A stretch of DNA of 64,000 nucleotides from Tritrichomonas musculus (Eukaryota > Parabasalia > Tritrichomonadida > Tritrichomonadidae): positions 1,364,001-1,428,000 of the forward strand of contig JAPFFF010000014.1 in assembly GCA_039105265.1 (NCBI GenBank). The letters run 5' to 3'. Below, piece after piece: positions 10,535 to 19,961 of the stretch. The notes below the pieces were generated by a model. The model was not told the origin of the DNA and did not search any database. It saw only the letters and a list, made by a program, of their open reading frames with translations. The position numbers and the translations under genes are program-made. Every line of letters begins with the position of its first letter. Within the stretch, counting starts at the first letter, position 1.

Positions 10535-11139
10535 AAAAATGTCACTTTTTGTGATAACGAGTCACTTCATTACAAATAAAAATTATGTTTTAAAAAAGAA
10601 TCTTATTTCATCTTAATGATGATTTGTAGCAGTTTCAAGCTGCTAAGTGAGAATAAATTGTAATTAGGTCAAATCATTTGCTTTACATTTTTTGAGAAGA
10701 CGTTTTAAGTTTCAATTAACTCAATTTAATTCAAAAATACAAATAAAATAAAATAAAAATTAACGTTTTGAATTAAAGTAATTGTATTAAAAAGTTTTAA
10801 AAATTTATAAACCTAATAAAAAGTTGAAAAAATTGTAAAAATTGGAACATACGTATATTCAAATTTAATTCCCGATTACATTTAACTTTTCTAATAAAAA
10901 GAAAAAAATTTACATTTCCTCTCTGTTTTTTTTTTTTTTTAAATTTCATAATGGAGCTTTGTTTAGCTGATTTATAGACATAAATTTAATTAACATTTCT
11001 TTGCTAAAAGCTCTGTTGTCTATTCTCAACTTGGAATCTCGATTTTTTTTTTTTTTTTTTTAATTTAATAAAATAATAAATACATGAATAAAATGAAATT
11101 ATTACAAAAACATCGCTTTTATAATAAAATTATTAAAGT
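10535..11139. other. Intergenic region with poly-T/poly-A tracts
   Basis: No gene is seen. Homopolymer T runs occur around 10927-10940 and 11045-11060. The rest is AT-rich and featureless. Confidence 0.6.
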
Positions 11140-12612
11140 TCAGTTAAATATATTTTTATGGTTTTGATCCGATTGAATGAAGACTTGATTTAATTCAATT
11201 GGCTTGAAAGGTAAAATCATCCAATAACAAAGAATTGCTGATATGAAAGCAAAAAAAGCACCACTAGCAATTATAATACGATCATCTAATTTAGCAAAAC
11301 TAACAAAAATTCCAATCAGCAGCATCGATAGCATCTTACCAATTGATGCTGATGAATTGAGAATATTTCGATGAATACTTAGTTGTTCATCTGGTACAAT
11401 AATTTGAATGAGCAAATAAGGTATTGTTTTGAAAACGGCAGGGCAGATACCAATTAAAGAATAAATTCCCATTAATGCAAATTTGTTTTTGATGAAACCT
11501 GAAATAATAAGCAGGACAGTCAAAAATGACATTGAAATAGCGTATGTTCTCTTCATATTAATTTTGGCTATTATTTTTGGAACAATAAAAGTTGTCATTA
11601 GTTCAAATATTTGTGATAAAGCTAGAATAAGCATGCCAAAAGACTTGCCACGTTCGTCGATAGTTATAGACGAATTTTCATCTGTTTTTGATAAATGAAT
11701 AGCAAAACCAAAATAGTTGGTAATAAAAACTATGAATGGATAATATGCCATCCAGGAACATATATAAATAACGCATATCCAAATAATTGATTTTGGTCTA
11801 CTACTCAATACTTGTTGGATTTCTTTAAAAGGATTGGTGTATTCCTTTAAAATTGAATCAGAAATAATTTCTTCTTTTGATGAAGATAAAGTAAAAATAA
11901 GTGCGATTAATACAACTAAAAAGCATATCATTAATAAAAACTGATCATTAGTGAAAATTGTAGAATTATCTTTTCTAGATTTAGGCAAATATTGTGCTAA
12001 TTCAAAACCTCCAATTATATAAATAATCGTAATCGTAAATGATGAAATAATAGAGCCCATAGATTTGGTATATTTCTGATTATTCTTAGGTATAATTTCA
12101 TTGAAAAGTAAGTATGATGGAACTTGAACCATTTTAATTGAAAGGTGCAGAATAAGAAAAGATAATAGAAGAGCTGCAATAATTAAACGTTCAATCATTT
12201 TAGATTCATTGTTTCTTTTAACTGAATAGCCACTAATTAAAAATAAGGATATGAAGCTCATTAAAATAAAGATACCTCCTGTTAAAATAAAAGGCCGACG
12301 TTTTCCAAAATGCGTATTAGTTATATTACTATAATACATGATCATTGGATGTACAAATAAATTCATAATCGAAACAAACATCCATGAAATACAAATTATT
12401 GCATGAGGAATATGATAATTTGTCAAAATTGGTGTAATAATAGAAAATTCAATTGAATAAGCAACTTGAAATACTATCAAAGAACAGCATATTGCCAAAA
12501 TTTTATAAAATGAAAAATTATCTTGCGTTTTTAAAGGAAGAGAATTGTGGCGGTCATTTGATAAATCATCAAAACTAGAATAATCTTCAGTAATATCTGT
12601 GTACGTTGACAT
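11140..12612 (-). CDS. MFS transporter, SLC45/sucrose-transporter-like
   Basis: A 490-residue membrane protein with about 12 hydrophobic helices and a charged cytosolic N-terminus of about 35 residues. Loop 2-3 carries HFGKRRPFIL (residues 101-110), which resembles the GRRRPFI motif of the SLC45/plant sucrose carrier (GPH) branch of the major facilitator superfamily. This suggests proton-coupled sugar or glycoside uptake; the substrate cannot be read from sequence. The long loop between helices 6 and 7 (around SSSKEEIISD) is normal for MFS. It is divergently arranged with a methyltransferase gene 101 bp away, which need not be functional linkage in a eukaryote. Confidence 0.7.
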   Translation of the reverse strand: MSTYTDITEDYSSFDDLSNDRHNSLPLKTQDNFSFYKILAICCSLIVFQVAYSIEFSIITPILTNYHIPHAIICISWMFVSIMNLFVHPMIMYYSNITNTHFGKRRPFILTGGIFILMSFISLFLISGYSVKRNNESKMIERLIIAALLLSFLILHLSIKMVQVPSYLLFNEIIPKNNQKYTKSMGSIISSFTITIIYIIGGFELAQYLPKSRKDNSTIFTNDQFLLMICFLVVLIALIFTLSSSKEEIISDSILKEYTNPFKEIQQVLSSRPKSIIWICVIYICSWMAYYPFIVFITNYFGFAIHLSKTDENSSITIDERGKSFGMLILALSQIFELMTTFIVPKIIAKINMKRTYAISMSFLTVLLIISGFIKNKFALMGIYSLIGICPAVFKTIPYLLIQIIVPDEQLSIHRNILNSSASIGKMLSMLLIGIFVSFAKLDDRIIIASGAFFAFISAILCYWMILPFKPIELNQVFIQSDQNHKNIFN

Positions 12613-12713
12613 TTCGTAAAATCAAATCTCAAGGTAGTAGCATAAATATAATTAATGATAAAATTTGTAAATCATTTAACTTTTCTCCGATTGAATAAAA
12701 AAAAATCAATTGA
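12613..12713. promoter_or_regulatory. Short divergent promoter
   Basis: A 101-bp spacer between divergent starts. TCAATTG runs directly into the ATG at 12714, which would give a nearly leaderless transcript. No TCA motif is obvious on the transporter side. Confidence 0.35.
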
Positions 12714-13373
12714 ATGATTGAATCGAAACCTTGGAAATGGGAAATTGTTGATAAAAATGATAAGCATTGGAACACTCCAGCGAATGATATGTATTTCTTG
12801 TTGAATAGCTGGAAGCAAAAAGGATTTAAAACATTTCTTGATGTTGGTTGTGGATTTGGTAGAAATTCAATCTTTATGGCAAAAAATGGATTTGAAGTCA
12901 GTGGATTTGACCTTTCTGATCTAAGCATTAAGATAACCGAGAAAAAAGCAGAAGAGCAAGGAGTTGAATTTAAAAAATTAGTTGTTTCTGACATGTTGAA
13001 TTTTCCATTTGAAAATGATTCATTTGATTGTATTCTTGCACTTAATGTTATTTCGCATACTAATATTAAAGGTTTTAAACAAATATTAAACGAGATCAAA
13101 AGAGTATTAAAATCTGGAGGAGAAGTGTATTTCACAGTTGGATCAAAAGATTCTTATTGGTTTACCAATCCCATTTGCACGTATGTTGACGAATGCACGC
13201 GAATACGAGTTGAAGATGGTCCAGAAAATGGAATCCCTCATTTTTATATTAATGATGAAGATTGTCAAACTTTATTTAATGATTTTACAATAATTAGTAT
13301 CAAATATGTTCGTGATATTACTCAAAATGGTGGTAACTCACCTCATTATTTTGTTTGGCTTAAAAACCAATAA
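12714..13373 (+). CDS. Class I SAM-dependent methyltransferase
   Basis: A 219-residue protein that is essentially one Rossmann methyltransferase domain. Motif I is FLDVGCGFGR (41-50), the ribose-binding acid is D66 in VSGFDLSD, then VSDMLNFPFENDSFDCILAL (motifs II-III/IV) and ILNEIKRVLKSGGEVYFTV (motif V region). Substrate is unknown. The compact single-domain form and motif spacing look like bacterial TehB/UbiE-type small-molecule methyltransferases, so a laterally acquired gene is possible, but base composition is that of the neighbours. The convergent neighbour starts its 3' end 98 bp away. Confidence 0.8.
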   Translation: MIESKPWKWEIVDKNDKHWNTPANDMYFLLNSWKQKGFKTFLDVGCGFGRNSIFMAKNGFEVSGFDLSDLSIKITEKKAEEQGVEFKKLVVSDMLNFPFENDSFDCILALNVISHTNIKGFKQILNEIKRVLKSGGEVYFTVGSKDSYWFTNPICTYVDECTRIRVEDGPENGIPHFYINDEDCQTLFNDFTIISIKYVRDITQNGGNSPHYFVWLKNQ

Positions 13374-13471
13374 ATATATCTTTTACATTATTATTCATAT
13401 CATAACGTACCCATTTATAAATAAAACATCTTTTATTTATTTACCTAACATAAATGTACTAATATAATTGA

Positions 13472-14320
13472 TCATTCAGATGTTTGTCTTATTGTTTGAT
13501 AATGCTTTTTCATTTGCTTTGTGATTGTTGTTAATTGATCTAGATGATTTCCAAGAGAATTCATATCAAAATTTCCATTTGAATTCCGAGATCTATGTTT
13601 TTTATTTTGTTGGAAATAAAAATCGTTATTTTCGTTAATATTTTCTGTACTTTTATTAAAAATATTGGAGCGAAAATCAACCCCATTTTCCTCCAACAGC
13701 ATTAACATTTTATCACATTTTTTTTGAACTTCGCATAATTTAATTTTTGCTTGATTATATTTGTTTCTATACATATTTTCTTCTTCTTCTTTCCTTTGAA
13801 AGTTTGAATATAATTTATTAAATAAGTCATCAAGGATGTAACGTTGAGCCTCACCATCATTTTCAGGAAAGTCTTGCTCATAGGGAAGAATGCCTCTAAT
13901 CATATTAAAATTTGAAATTGCAAAATTATTCCATTCTTTTTGCTCGTTTCGATAATAATTATTTTGAGATTTAAGTTTATTCATTTGAGAAGATAATTGT
14001 TTAACAGTTATTTCAAAATCTTGAAGTTGTTGTAAAGGCTGTCCCAAATATGAATGTCTTTCTCTTGATTTCATTGTATTCATAATAAAATCTGGCTCAG
14101 ATGAATAATGATCTTGACTTGAATCAAATCTGTATCCTGTCTCTTTTTTAATTTTTTCTAGTTGCCTTAAGAGATGTTGATATTGTTTTTGTGAATCAGC
14201 AAGTAATGATGATGTATTCTCTAAAATTCTTGTTTTTTCAGATAATTCACGTTCAAGAACAGCTATTTTCATTTGATAAAACTTATCTGATTTTGTTTTT
14301 GAGCCTGATTCTCTTTCCAT
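13472..14320 (-). CDS. Coiled-coil protein, unknown function
   Basis: A 282-residue protein from the ATG at 14320 (MERESGSKTKSD), with TTCAG directly in front; a TTG-started extension was rejected. Residues about 15-65 form a heptad-rich coil (MKIAVLERELSEKTRILENT), with further coils around 100-135 and 180-215. The C-terminal 60 residues are Asn/Lys/His-rich. There are no catalytic motifs. It might be a centrosomal or axonemal component given neighbouring ciliary genes, but that is only a guess. Confidence 0.6.
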   Translation of the reverse strand: MERESGSKTKSDKFYQMKIAVLERELSEKTRILENTSSLLADSQKQYQHLLRQLEKIKKETGYRFDSSQDHYSSEPDFIMNTMKSRERHSYLGQPLQQLQDFEITVKQLSSQMNKLKSQNNYYRNEQKEWNNFAISNFNMIRGILPYEQDFPENDGEAQRYILDDLFNKLYSNFQRKEEEENMYRNKYNQAKIKLCEVQKKCDKMLMLLEENGVDFRSNIFNKSTENINENNDFYFQQNKKHRSRNSNGNFDMNSLGNHLDQLTTITKQMKKHYQTIRQTSE

Positions 14321-14550
14321 CTGAAATTCTAAATTTTTCTTACGTTTAAAAAAAAAAGTTAACAATTGCTATATATAAATTCACTTTATGATAACTTAAA
14401 ATCGAAAAATAAACATATTTAAATGTTTTCCAAAAAAGCAATTATTGAAAATTTGAAGTCATCAAAGATTATCTTTAAGCTCAATGATTATGAGCTAGAA
14501 TATCGATGAGAATTATTATATAAAATTAATTATATTTTTTGTTTTAAATG

Positions 14551-14573
14551 TATATATATATATATATATATAT
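14551..14573. repeat. TA microsatellite
   Basis: A run of alternating TA of 23 bases that touches the TGA stop codon of the minus-strand gene at 14573-15487. Confidence 0.9.
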
Positions 14574-15487
14574 CATTCTTCATCAATATATTGAACTGTT
14601 TGTATTTGGTGAGCATGCGATAAGCTTTTTCCAAATAAAATAAGATCGCATCCTCCCCCACATCCTGTAAATGTTTTTTTCTTGCCTAGAAAAGAGCCTG
14701 GGATATCTTTTATATCCCAAACCATCACAATTGCCCAACCATTTTGGCCAATTGATCGAATCCATTCATCAAAATCTGATAAATTGAAAAATCCTTCAAT
14801 TGTAATCCTTTGAATACTGCTAGTCATAGCTATCTTTTTTCTTTGAAGAAGTGAAACATCAATCGCTTTTTTGAATTCAAATATCCAATCAGTGCTTAAT
14901 GTTTCAGGATTGTTTAATGAGTTAATATCAAATTGAAATTCGCTTGTTGGCTGCCAAACATCAATGGATAAGTCCATTGGTGAAACTTTTTTTAAATAGC
15001 GTTTATATATATCAGGGTTTTGTGTCGACAAGAGTCCTACAATTGGCTCACATGGTCGAATTCTTTGTAAAAGTTGGACTTGATCAGATTTGATACTAAT
15101 AATATGTTGGTTGCTATCGTTTCCAAGCTTTTTACCAGATAAGCCAAACCTTTGGTAAGTAGCTTCGTTTAAAATGAAAGTAATTGTTGATTTTTGAATA
15201 AATAATCCATTCCCTGTCGTTATTGGTGATAAAGATATAAAACGGGTGGAAGGTGTAAAAAGATCATTAACAATTGATTCATCTTTTAAAGCTTTTATAT
15301 CAAGCAATACATGAAAAAAAGATGTGTTTTGCATTTTAGGCGGAGGAAAAGCAGGAGGCGAAGGATTATTCGTTATAATTTCAATACAGTGAGCATAAGG
15401 ATGAAAATTGATTACAGAGTTAAGTAAATCATTTTGATCTGGGCTTGATCTGTATTCTTGAAAAGATTTGGATTTAAAAGATAACAT
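14573..15487 (-). CDS. RPP40: Probable RNase P/MRP subunit p40
   Basis: A 304-residue protein. Three stretches resemble Rpp40 as I remember the human protein: the central FILNEATYQRFGLSGKKL (human: a similar LSLDKDTYEETGL stretch), SPMDLSIDVWQPTSEFQFDI (human KKPLKFDFLL-like), and the C-terminal block ITIEGFF, then WAIVMVWDIKDIPGSF, then GGGCDLILFG (human ITGF, then WVTLSVQGFADSPVSW, then GGEHLYNFVIF). Rpp40 is a protein subunit of nuclear RNase P and RNase MRP, acting in tRNA 5' processing and rRNA processing. No active site is expected because the RNA is the catalyst. The alignment is from memory, so the call is moderate. The start is supported by TCACATTT 16 bases upstream. It is divergent from the next gene, with 79 bp between them. 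Confidence 0.55.
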   Translation of the reverse strand: MLSFKSKSFQEYRSSPDQNDLLNSVINFHPYAHCIEIITNNPSPPAFPPPKMQNTSFFHVLLDIKALKDESIVNDLFTPSTRFISLSPITTGNGLFIQKSTITFILNEATYQRFGLSGKKLGNDSNQHIISIKSDQVQLLQRIRPCEPIVGLLSTQNPDIYKRYLKKVSPMDLSIDVWQPTSEFQFDINSLNNPETLSTDWIFEFKKAIDVSLLQRKKIAMTSSIQRITIEGFFNLSDFDEWIRSIGQNGWAIVMVWDIKDIPGSFLGKKKTFTGCGGGCDLILFGKSLSHAHQIQTVQYIDEE

Positions 15488-15566
15488 GGGATGCGAAATG
15501 TGATATAAAATTTTTAAAAAAATTTTATTGAATGTAAATAACGTATGATTAAAATTTTAATCAATC

Positions 15567-16862
15567 ATGACAAGAATCTCTACGAGATCATATGGAATGC
15601 CTGCAATACGCCCAAAAGTGCGTAAGTATAAGTATTTATATGATGAAAATCCAGATTTACAAGGAATTGTTTTTGACATTATTGATGGTTTATCAATCGA
15701 CGAAATTGAACCTGAATTATATCCATGTATCTTACCTCTCCTTCGTGAAAAAGAGCGCTCACTTAAAGAATGGAGAAATCAGCCCGCATCTCGATCAATT
15801 TCTTCCGCTATTGAACATATTGAAAATTATCGATATTGTAATGATCCAAAACAGCTTCAACCGAGAGGAATGCGTGCAGTTCCTACTAAAGCTGGTAATT
15901 TGTCTCCTACTGACATATCAATACAAGTTGACCTTGCATTAAGAGGTCAATTTAACCATATTGATCCACGTTCATATAAAATACTAGTTAAAGAACTGCA
16001 AAATGTAAAGCAGGAAGCTCTTCAAAATCATGACTATTTGCTTGCCGAACAAGCAGTAAATGCATCTAGACGAGTTATTGCACTGAATTCAGATAATACG
16101 TTTGCCGAAATAACAGCTGCCAAGGTTGATGAGCTTGCCGATAAGCTTATTTTGAAAGAAACTGATCGAGACGAGCTTAAGCAAAAATGGGAAAAATCTA
16201 TTAAAGATGCAGAAAAGCAAAGAGATAAAGATCTTCAAGAAATTGATCAACAAAATGAACTTGAATTGAAAGAATTTGATCTTCAATTCCAACTTGAACC
16301 GCCACCTGAATTACGTAAATTTTCTCCAAATTTATTACAAATAAGAGCACGTGAAAAATATATGGTTCAATCAGGACGATATGTTGAAGCAACTGCTCTT
16401 AGAAAAGAGGCAAACCGTTTAGAAGCTATAGAAAGTGAAGAGCACAAGCAAAGATGGATTAATCAATTAAAGCTTAAGCGTGAAGAACTAATTAAAAAGC
16501 AAGAAGAAAGGAAGTTTGTTCGTGAAATGAATGCCAACAATGCAATTGAAAAAATGAGGCGCCAATCTCTACAAGAAATCGATCACCAAGTTAAAGCTGT
16601 TCAGCATGTGGAATCTCGTTATGAAGATGCTACAATTGTACAAAATTTAGGTAATACAAAAAAAATATCATCAGCCAAGTCTACAGCAACAACTCGATGT
16701 TCAGGTAGCTCATTCACAACATCAAAAACGTCAAGTAGACCAAAAACAAAAGTACAGCAAAATCAATCAAATGCTGCCCTGTTTAGGCAAAGAGCAATGA
16801 TAAATACGATTATTTATTCCAGAATTGGTCAATCACCAAGACGAGATAAAATTCAAGACTAA
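15567..16862 (+). CDS. Conserved-looking coiled-coil protein, function unknown
   Basis: A 431-residue protein. The N-terminal half has helical segments with LQGIVFDIIDGLSIDEIEPE and LYPCILPLLREKERSL, followed by a patterned segment around HDYLLAEQAVNASRRVIAL. Residues about 200-360 are a long charged coiled coil (Glu/Lys/Arg/Gln). The last 70 residues are Ser/Thr/Arg-rich and basic. I recall similar trichomonad proteins with the 'GLSIDE-PELxPxLLP' type opening, but no function is known to me. TCAATCATG puts an initiator-like motif directly at the start codon. Confidence 0.7.
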   Translation: MTRISTRSYGMPAIRPKVRKYKYLYDENPDLQGIVFDIIDGLSIDEIEPELYPCILPLLREKERSLKEWRNQPASRSISSAIEHIENYRYCNDPKQLQPRGMRAVPTKAGNLSPTDISIQVDLALRGQFNHIDPRSYKILVKELQNVKQEALQNHDYLLAEQAVNASRRVIALNSDNTFAEITAAKVDELADKLILKETDRDELKQKWEKSIKDAEKQRDKDLQEIDQQNELELKEFDLQFQLEPPPELRKFSPNLLQIRAREKYMVQSGRYVEATALRKEANRLEAIESEEHKQRWINQLKLKREELIKKQEERKFVREMNANNAIEKMRRQSLQEIDHQVKAVQHVESRYEDATIVQNLGNTKKISSAKSTATTRCSGSSFTTSKTSSRPKTKVQQNQSNAALFRQRAMINTIIYSRIGQSPRRDKIQD

Positions 16863-17038
16863 TTGGTTATCCATTTTAATATTATACTTGTTTATTATTT
16901 TATACTTGTTAAAGTTATATAAATCTATTTTTCTACTAATTGTATGAAGTAAACGATCAAAATTTTTCGATTTGACCAATTAAAGATATCAAATTGATTA
17001 ATGGTCAATTTTCTATCAAATCTGAGGACAAATACTAA

Positions 17039-18091
17039 ATGACACTACATCTTTCTCGTACAGTATTTATAAAAAATTTAAATTTAGCCACGCGTGAACC
17101 AGATATCAGATATGTTTTTGGTCAATGTGGAAAAATTGATAAAATTGAAATTGTTCATGACGCAGCTTATCGTTCGAAAGGCTTTGCATATGTAAGCTAT
17201 GCCCGTCCACAAGATGCAGAATGGGCTGTTGAAAACCTTGATGGATCAATGCTAGATGGGCGTCGAATTCATGTTGAGTTTAATCGGCAAAAGTTACGAG
17301 CTCGAAGAGAAGAAAAAGGGTATAAAATAGATATTCTAACAAAAAAACTAGAGGAAGAAAGAAATAATCGAAAGCTTGATAGATTAAAATATGAAAATGG
17401 AAATTTAGATGATTATTCATCAGATGATGATAGGTCTTACAAACGACGATCAGATCGTCGTGGATCATCACCTAATTCATACTCGTCTTCATCGAATTCT
17501 CCGTCTCCTAGATATAGAAAAAGGTCAAGATATGAAACTCGTGCTGAAAGAGAGGAAAGAGAGTTTAAAATTGATATTCTTAAAAAGAAACTAGAAGAAG
17601 AACAAATGAAAAGAAAAATAGACAAAATGAATGCCGAAAAACGAAGTTTAGAAATGAATAATGAACTAAATGGCAATAATAATTCATTAGATACCCAACT
17701 TCCACCCATGCAATCAAATGGCAATCCGCCAAATGATTATTCCTCATACTCTTCTTATTCATCAAGTTCTTATTATACATCAAGCTCTGCATCCAGTTCA
17801 AGTTCAAGTTATACTTCCAGCTCAAGCTCAAGTTCTACTTCCGGTTCAAGTTCGGGTTCTACCTCCAGTTCAAATTCGAGTTCTACATCAAGTTCAACTT
17901 CAGGTTCAAGCTCAAGTTCTACTTCCAGTTCAAGTTCAACTTCAAGCTCTACTTCCAATTCAACGTCTACCTCAAGTGCAAACTCCGGTTCTTCCTCCAG
18001 TTCTTACTACTCTAGTTATAGCTCAAGTTATTACAGCTCATATTCTGATTATAGTGATTATTCTAGACCGCCATCACCAAAGAAAAAATGA
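17039..18091 (+). CDS. RRM protein with Ser-rich tail (SR-like)
   Basis: A 350-residue protein. Residues 6-84 are a canonical RNA recognition motif with RNP2 VFIKNL (9-14) and RNP1 KGFAYVSY (47-54). A charged linker carries a repeated helix-like motif, YKIDILTKKLEEER and then FKIDILKKKLEEEQ. The last 120 residues are almost pure Ser with Thr, Tyr and Gly, not true RS dipeptides. It resembles SR-type splicing or mRNA-processing factors. The doubled IDIL-KKLEEE motif may be a protein-binding helix. Long plus and minus shadow frames here come from the low-complexity tail. Confidence 0.8.
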   Translation: MTLHLSRTVFIKNLNLATREPDIRYVFGQCGKIDKIEIVHDAAYRSKGFAYVSYARPQDAEWAVENLDGSMLDGRRIHVEFNRQKLRARREEKGYKIDILTKKLEEERNNRKLDRLKYENGNLDDYSSDDDRSYKRRSDRRGSSPNSYSSSSNSPSPRYRKRSRYETRAEREEREFKIDILKKKLEEEQMKRKIDKMNAEKRSLEMNNELNGNNNSLDTQLPPMQSNGNPPNDYSSYSSYSSSSYYTSSSASSSSSSYTSSSSSSSTSGSSSGSTSSSNSSSTSSSTSGSSSSSTSSSSSTSSSTSNSTSTSSANSGSSSSSYYSSYSSSYYSSYSDYSDYSRPPSPKKK

Positions 18092-18662
18092 GATACTCTT
18101 TATCTATCCAAAATTTATTATTATTATTTATTATATTAATATTGTATTTTAAAAGGCCTTTGCATTTTTATCGAGTTTTATTCTTCTTCTTTTTCTTTTC
18201 TTTTTAAGAATAGGTGGGTTTCCAAAAATTGTTGATAAATTTCATTCACTACCTACTCTTACTTTGCCAAATAAAATGATTAAAAAATTCAAATACCAAA
18301 ATCTGGAAATTTTGGAGAAATGGTAATTGTTCGCCTATTTATCATTTTTATATTTTTGCATAATTTTTCCCAAAGCCTGCACACCACCTAGCAGGCCTCG
18401 ACGGAGGTCGAGTGAAAGGCGTGTCAAGTAGGATAAAATGATTAAAAAAAGAATTGGCAAAGTTTCGAATCATTCAAAAAGTGGATTTCTCAAAATGTAG
18501 AAAAATTCCTGAAATAAGTGACATAAACTGGCAATGTTAGTGTAACGAAGATAAGATAATATAATATATTGTAATTCTATTCGAATTATCTTTATGCATA
18601 AAGTAACTAGCCAATTTAAATTTTAAAATATATAATATATTAAAAAATTGGTAGTAACATAT
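18092..18662. other. Intergenic region with a GC-rich islet related to a MITE
   Basis: No gene is seen. At about 18345-18440 lies a GC-rich stretch (CACCACCTAGCAGGCCTCGA and onward) in AT-rich surroundings. It shares a block of about 50 bp, starting TTTATATTTTTGCATAATTT, with the interior of the MITE at 57315-57750. Flanking ACTTTGCCAA (about 18269) and TTGGCAAAGT (about 18456) form an inverted pair, so this may be a diverged relative of that element. Confidence 0.5.
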
Positions 18663-19670
18663 TCATTTCTTCTCTCTTACAGAATCAAAGAAAGGATGCA
18701 TCATTGCTTCCTTTGCTGTAATTCTTTTTCGGTGATCTATTATTGTCATTTTTTTCAATATATCAAATGCATCAGGTGGAATTTTTTCTGGAGCATTAGG
18801 ATTGGCAAAAGATTCCCATCCTTTCCCTGTCCTTTTCTTAAGATCTGATATTAAACTTTTACTAAGTTTCATATTTAAGCTTTGTGCATAGTCGATGATA
18901 TCTTGGCCTCCTAATATATCTGCTATTTTAATCAATTGATCATCATCATCAGAACCATGTTTTAAAACAATAGATCGAAATAGCATTATTGTTAATGTGA
19001 TTCCAGATGACCAAATATCCATTGAGTAATCATAATATGGATATTCAAAAAGTACTTCTGGCGGTTTAAATGCTCTTGTTCCAACATGTGAGGAATATTT
19101 ATTTCGTGGGTGATAATAATCTGCAAGTCCCCAGTCCAGTAGTCTCAATTCTTTACTATCACGATCAACAGCTATATTTGCAGGCTTAATATCTCTATGC
19201 ATTATCCCATTGCTATGTGTGTATTCAAGTGCGATGAGAAGTTTATATAAATATAAACGAACTTCATCTATGGTAAAAGATTGGTATAATTTTTTCCAAT
19301 CAGGAAAATTAACCCATTCTGAAACAAGAGAATAAATCCCAGTAATTGGATCTAAAATAAGATCCATTTGTTTAACAATATTTGGTCCTCCTGCAAGATT
19401 ATTCAAAATCATGATTTCTTTAATATATCGCTTAGGATCAAGAGGTACTAAAATCTTGACTGCTACATCTACTTTCTTTTTCCAATATGCCTTAAATACT
19501 GATGAATATTTTCCGTACCCGACTTTTTTAATTAAATAGTAATCATCTGGTGCGTTCCAAACAGGTTTATAAACTCTAAAATCATACCATTCAGGGCCTT
19601 TTATTTCATTAACATCACTATAAACTCTTGAAATACATATAATAATCCCATTTCGGTCAGTATCGGTCAT
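18663..19670 (-). CDS. Casein kinase 2 alpha-like protein kinase
   Basis: A 335-residue Ser/Thr kinase. It opens with SRVYSDVNEIKGPEWYDF, close to the CK2-alpha N-terminus. The Gly loop is VGYGKYSSVF (50-59), VAVK has K72, the catalytic loop is HRDIKPANI (158-166), and the metal site is DWG (179-181) rather than DFG, a CK2 hallmark, followed by LADYYHP. The activation segment VGTRAFKPPEVL departs from the usual VASRYFKGPELL, and the basic Lys cluster after the Gly loop is only partly kept. So this may be a divergent paralogue of the catalytic subunit. CK2 is an acidophilic kinase with many substrates. Confidence 0.85.
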   Translation of the reverse strand: MTDTDRNGIIICISRVYSDVNEIKGPEWYDFRVYKPVWNAPDDYYLIKKVGYGKYSSVFKAYWKKKVDVAVKILVPLDPKRYIKEIMILNNLAGGPNIVKQMDLILDPITGIYSLVSEWVNFPDWKKLYQSFTIDEVRLYLYKLLIALEYTHSNGIMHRDIKPANIAVDRDSKELRLLDWGLADYYHPRNKYSSHVGTRAFKPPEVLFEYPYYDYSMDIWSSGITLTIMLFRSIVLKHGSDDDDQLIKIADILGGQDIIDYAQSLNMKLSKSLISDLKKRTGKGWESFANPNAPEKIPPDAFDILKKMTIIDHRKRITAKEAMMHPFFDSVREKK

Positions 19671-19961
19671 ATTTTAATTAATATTGAATTTTTTTATGAA
19701 ACTCACAAACTCTTCTAATAAATCCATCAAAAAATTCAATTTTCTATATAAATATTAAATAGATTATAATAAATATTATATAAAAAATTGTTTTGTATTC
19801 TACTTATTAATGAAGAAACAGAGTTAATTTTGATTAAGAGGAGCAAATAAAAACAAAGACAAATGAAATCTCTCAAAAATCTCGAAGTCATTTAAAAAAA
19901 TTGAAATAAATAATTCAAAAAGTTATTATTTTAATAAACGTATTTATTATCATAAAAAATT
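19671..19961. promoter_or_regulatory. Divergent promoter region
   Basis: An AT-rich 291-bp spacer between the kinase and BBS5. TCATAAAAAATT lies directly before the ATG at 19962, and TTCAATATTAATTAAAAT directly before the ATG at 19670. Confidence 0.4.

Noticed and set aside
17280-18152. Several overlapping frames around the Ser-rich tail
   Set aside because: Low-complexity shadows of the RRM protein gene.
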